A DNA stretch of 60,000 nucleotides from contig OU612071.1 in assembly GCA_914767715.1 (NCBI GenBank), forward strand, positions 3,598,001-3,658,000, given 5' to 3'. This document shows positions 56,478 to 60,000 of this stretch, one piece after another. Source of the DNA: Membranipora membranacea (taxonomy: Eukaryota > Bryozoa > Gymnolaemata > Cheilostomatida > Membraniporidae). Each line of letters begins with the position of its first letter. The stretch's first letter is position 1. A program made the translations under genes and the position numbers. The notes under the pieces were generated by a model. The model saw only the letters and a list, made by a program, of their open reading frames with translations, had not been told where the DNA came from and did not search any database.

Positions 56478-59400
56478 ACTTGGTAATTACCGTGATGTCA
56501 TATGTTTTGGATGTAAATTTGGGCATAGCATATTGGTAAAAGAAAGTCGCGTAACATTTTTTTGGTCCATAATATTACTCCCCACATAAGTAAACGTCTG
56601 TAGGTGTACTAACAATTCTCTACAATGAATGCTGTACCTGAACTGCTCAACCTCTTTAAGTTTCATCATGTTTGTTTTTTTCAAGATCAAATTAAACATT
56701 TAAATCAAATCAAATAAAAACTTGATCTCATAAATCACGATATGCCGCCATTCAGATTCATTATCACTCTGCGTGAAAAAGCTCAGGTTTATTTATGATA
56801 AATATTCTAAACTTCAAAAACATGAGCTGATCGATGTTACGTCAATTGATAAGGCGAGCTAATTATAACAGCAAAATATTTGTCTTGGTCAAGAATAGAC
56901 TAGTCCTGCAGCTGAAGCACATGACAGTGTTGTTTTAATTGTGCGTTTTATGCTGAGTTGTGGTACGATTTGCTGGATTTTGCTTCATCATAATTGCGGA
57001 GGCTCAAAAGTCAGACTAGATATTGGACGGATGGAAAAGTGAAAGTATTTTGTAGCAAGTGTCATATGCCATTTATTGATCTTTTTTTGTCAACACATGA
57101 TAGAAGAATAATTATAATACAGATTCTATGACAGATCTATGATCTGCATTATCGCCATAAAATCATTATTAATGGATAATTAATGTCAAGCCTATCAAAT
57201 ATAAGCTAATAATATACATAATAATATATATGTTTTTCACAAGCCTGGCAACAAATATAATTTTATTTTCTTTCGTCTTTGTCAATACTTGACTTGAAAC
57301 TTTTCACCATCATAAAATCCTATCCCGGCCACATCAATTTTTTTTTGATCGTTGAAACTCCATGTATTTTATTTCAAATATAACAGCAGAAACTATCAAA
57401 TACTATCAATTTGAAAATCATGTACAACAGGACTGTCATTAGTTAACACTGTACATACTGGACTTATGACATTATTGAGGGGTTCTTCATTGATTATTAA
57501 TCATGAACAATTTTTACAAGAAATGTCGCCGTCCTCTTCTAATGAAGTATCATGGAGAATTGACTTTCATCAATTCTATAATAACACTGGGGAGGTCATT
57601 AAACGATCGCGATGATTAAGCTAAAGCATACGCTGGTACGTGATCTCGTCTATCAGGCGTCTATCAGGCGTCTATAAATTTATATTTTCAAAACTGCACT
57701 TTTGCATTGTCATGGTACTGCTATATTTTGGTTTATTAATTAACATCTAGTGACAATGATAAAGAGAATAAATCAGCCACAGGATCTGTATTATAATAAC
57801 TATTTCATCACCATGTCTTGGTTAAACAGAAATGGCAATTTGCAGTTCTTCTATCATCATCAAATAATGAAATTTGCCGATAGTTTTACTTTTTTTCTCA
57901 CCCATGACCTTGTCCGACTATTGACCTTCCTCAATCATGATGAGGCAAAATACAAGCAAAAAAGACAGCATAGATCAGTCATAGGATCTGTATATTAAAA
58001 TCACTCATCTATCACAATGTTGCGATTTAAACAGATCATCAATTCCGCTATCAGTAATAAATAACGACGCCAACGCCAACTCGCTTCAAATTTGTTTGTG
58101 ACTTCTAATATCCCAATATCCTATCTCTTTTGACACTTCTCATTTATGATGATGCAAAATCCAGCCACTTGGCAGAGGACCATCGATTAAAACCAACAAG
58201 TCATGCGCTTTAGCTACATAACTAGTCTATTTCTGACAAGGAGAAAATTTTGATCTTATAATTTGCTTGCCAATATCAAACAATGCCACATTAATCAGCC
58301 CACGTATGTCGAGGCATAATCTATTAGATTCCAATTAGCCTGGATATTTTTATCTTTTGAATACGTGATAATGAATTTGAATGACTGTATGTACGTCATA
58401 CCGTTATTTAAAAGATTAAGTTTTAATTTGATTGTGAAAAAACAAACATGATGAAATTTGCCTAAGATTACATTTACATACATTCTCTAGGTCAAGGAGG
58501 TAAGTTGCTGTGGTAAGTCCGACTTGATCAAGTTTGATTTGGTTGGTACATTTCATTTGATCTCAACCAATTCGATAGTGGTAGTATTGATTCATGAAGC
58601 AGAGTGTAAAGCACAGAATGACAAAAGTATTTATAATGTAGTGGTTTTCAGTTGCATAGACTCAAAAGAAAAGAGGCTGTGTATTTGTGAACCGAAATCC
58701 GGTAACATATATATGAATATATATACATTTGCAGGCCCAGCGCGACAAAGTACTATCTGGAAATTTTTCCAATTTGCAGAAATTCAAATCTAAGGTTGAC
58801 AGGCCTGTTTCTTGATAAATTTTAACCCGATACTTTTAAAATTTTACCTATGTGACTTTGTTATGAAATGATATAATTACCATGAGTTGAAACTTCTATA
58901 CATTAATTTTTTTAATCCCTTAATTACAATTAACAAAGCCAGATAGACTTTTATCGCAGGGAAAATATTCAAATCACAGAGCGATAAAGATCTAACTGGC
59001 AATGAAGCCAATTCATAATGATGTAACAAGGATGACAGTAAGGAGGAGGATTCGTAATGTATTTCACATAAAATTAGTTGATAAAAGACACTGAGCACAC
59101 AGAGACATCTTTTTCTGCCATTGAAGACTTTTTTAGTTTTCAGTTTTTAGAAAAGTCCACTGTTTTAACTTGAGTTTGAGGTAATTTTTCTGGCCTATCT
59201 TGGCATCTCCCTACTGAAGATTAGTCTTAGCTATGTTCCACATCAATTGACCTTGGCAGCAAATATAACATAACATAACATATGCGCAACAAAGAGAATT
59301 GCCAGCAAAGGGAACTTTAGTTACGGTTCTGTCTCAGATCTTATTTACAATTAGATAATTTTGAATGAAGCAGATAGTTTCTATACAGAACAAAAATTTT

Positions 59401-59571
59401 AATTGCAACCAAAGAAGATTACGTTGACATGCAACAATACTTTGTTTAGTGATGGGACAACCTAACAGGGTAATTTGGCTATATTTTTCACTCGAAATAG
59501 TGAAATCTATTAAAAACTACTCCTTCAGAAGCATACCTTAATTACAATGAGAACTATATTATGGTTAAAAC

Positions 59572-59736
59572 TGGTTCAGCAGATCTCGGTTTCATGGTGG
59601 AATTGCTGTGTACATATCAGAGGAGTTTGTGGCGGATATTCGGTTTGAAGGACAAAGGGCTAAGGCGATTTTTATTACTTGTTCTGGCCACCCAGACTGC
59701 TCTGTGCTAGCGGTCTACCACAGCCTTTCGGTATAA
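59572..59736 (+). pseudogene. LINE endonuclease-like remnant in arm 2
   Basis: The same 54-codon frame as at 3098-3262, without indels: WFSRSRFHGGIAVYISEEF through to a stop. The codon two before the Trp is TAA here and CAA in arm 1. Confidence 0.35.
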
Positions 59737-60000
59737 GCAGCAGCATGTACGTTTGTATGATATAACCAAACAGAACTGCCGAAACTAAATTTGATAGTTT
59801 TATCTTCTCTATTTACACGGGAAAAAAACTTGCTTACAATGAATCAAGTTAGACAGAAAAAGATAATAGCAACCTAAAATGACACGGATATTGGAATATA
59901 GATGAAAGATATGATATAATGTAAGAATGAAAGTTTGATATTTTATGTGTTATTCATGTTTTCTCTTTGTCAATTTCAAGGATAGGTGCCAACTTTTTTT

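Larger units (their letters stand above)
53370..60000 (-). repeat. Arm 2 of large inverted duplication
   Basis: Reverse complement of 2824-9648. It runs to the last base of the window and probably beyond. It carries peptide gene copy 2 (54093-55026), the LINE endonuclease-like scrap (59572-59736), the kappa-B-like site (56468-56477) and the internal inverted repeat. About 250 bases at 56590-56840 are absent from arm 1, and about 450 bases of arm 1 (6957-7407) are absent here. No other gene was recognised. Confidence 0.9.

Overview
The window is AT-rich, intron-containing eukaryotic DNA, most likely from a marine invertebrate animal. The evidence is GT-AG introns with TATA boxes and AATAAA signals, CR1/L2-type LINEs, a Ty3/gypsy element with a marine-invertebrate style zinc knuckle, TA-flanked DNA transposons, and a protein with a P2X7 C-terminal-like domain. 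The species cannot be named from the sequence. Nothing looks bacterial, and I saw no rRNA, tRNA or CRISPR array.

The dominant architecture is a large inverted segmental duplication. Arm 1 (about 2824-9648, +) and arm 2 (about 53370-60000 and beyond, -) are reverse complements separated by about 43.7 kb. Each arm carries one copy of a compact gene for an 82-residue secreted peptide. Each copy has a TATA box, a 5' UTR exon, a signal-peptide exon and an exon coding a 12-cysteine domain whose spacing resembles CS-alpha-beta defensins. The two genes face each other and differ at three residues. Each arm also holds an older, diverged internal inverted duplication, so the palindromes are nested.

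The interior is mostly mobile elements. From the left: a foldback element (1-320); one copy of an unclassified mosaic repeat called here R1 (405-2765); arm 1; a gene-poor stretch with hairpins, a tandem array and a weak small spliced-gene candidate (9649-14555); and a 3200-bp DNA transposon with terminal inverted repeats, subterminal repeats and a multi-exon DDD-type transposase with one frameshift (14612-17811). It abuts a decayed gypsy element on the minus strand (17812-20937). Next come a decayed CR1-like LINE (22305-24600), a minus-strand LINE remnant, and a two-exon gene with a Gly/Ser microsatellite tract and a P2RX7_C-like domain broken by one in-frame stop (27492-28505). Then follow a decayed retrotransposon gag (28805-30265); further R1 segments interrupted by a 2203-bp TA-flanked element (33194-35396); a compact gene for a 70-residue secreted peptide on the minus strand (41133-41349); a second CR1 copy with most of its RT deleted (42292-45170); another R1 copy; a minus-strand LINE RT (48205-50235); and a TATA box followed by two exact-period minisatellites (51757-52255).

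The parts most likely to be functional host genes are the two cysteine-rich peptide genes, the 41 kb secreted peptide and possibly the P2RX7_C-like gene. The rest is largely transposon debris. That debris is informative because sibling copies give empty sites and deletion junctions.
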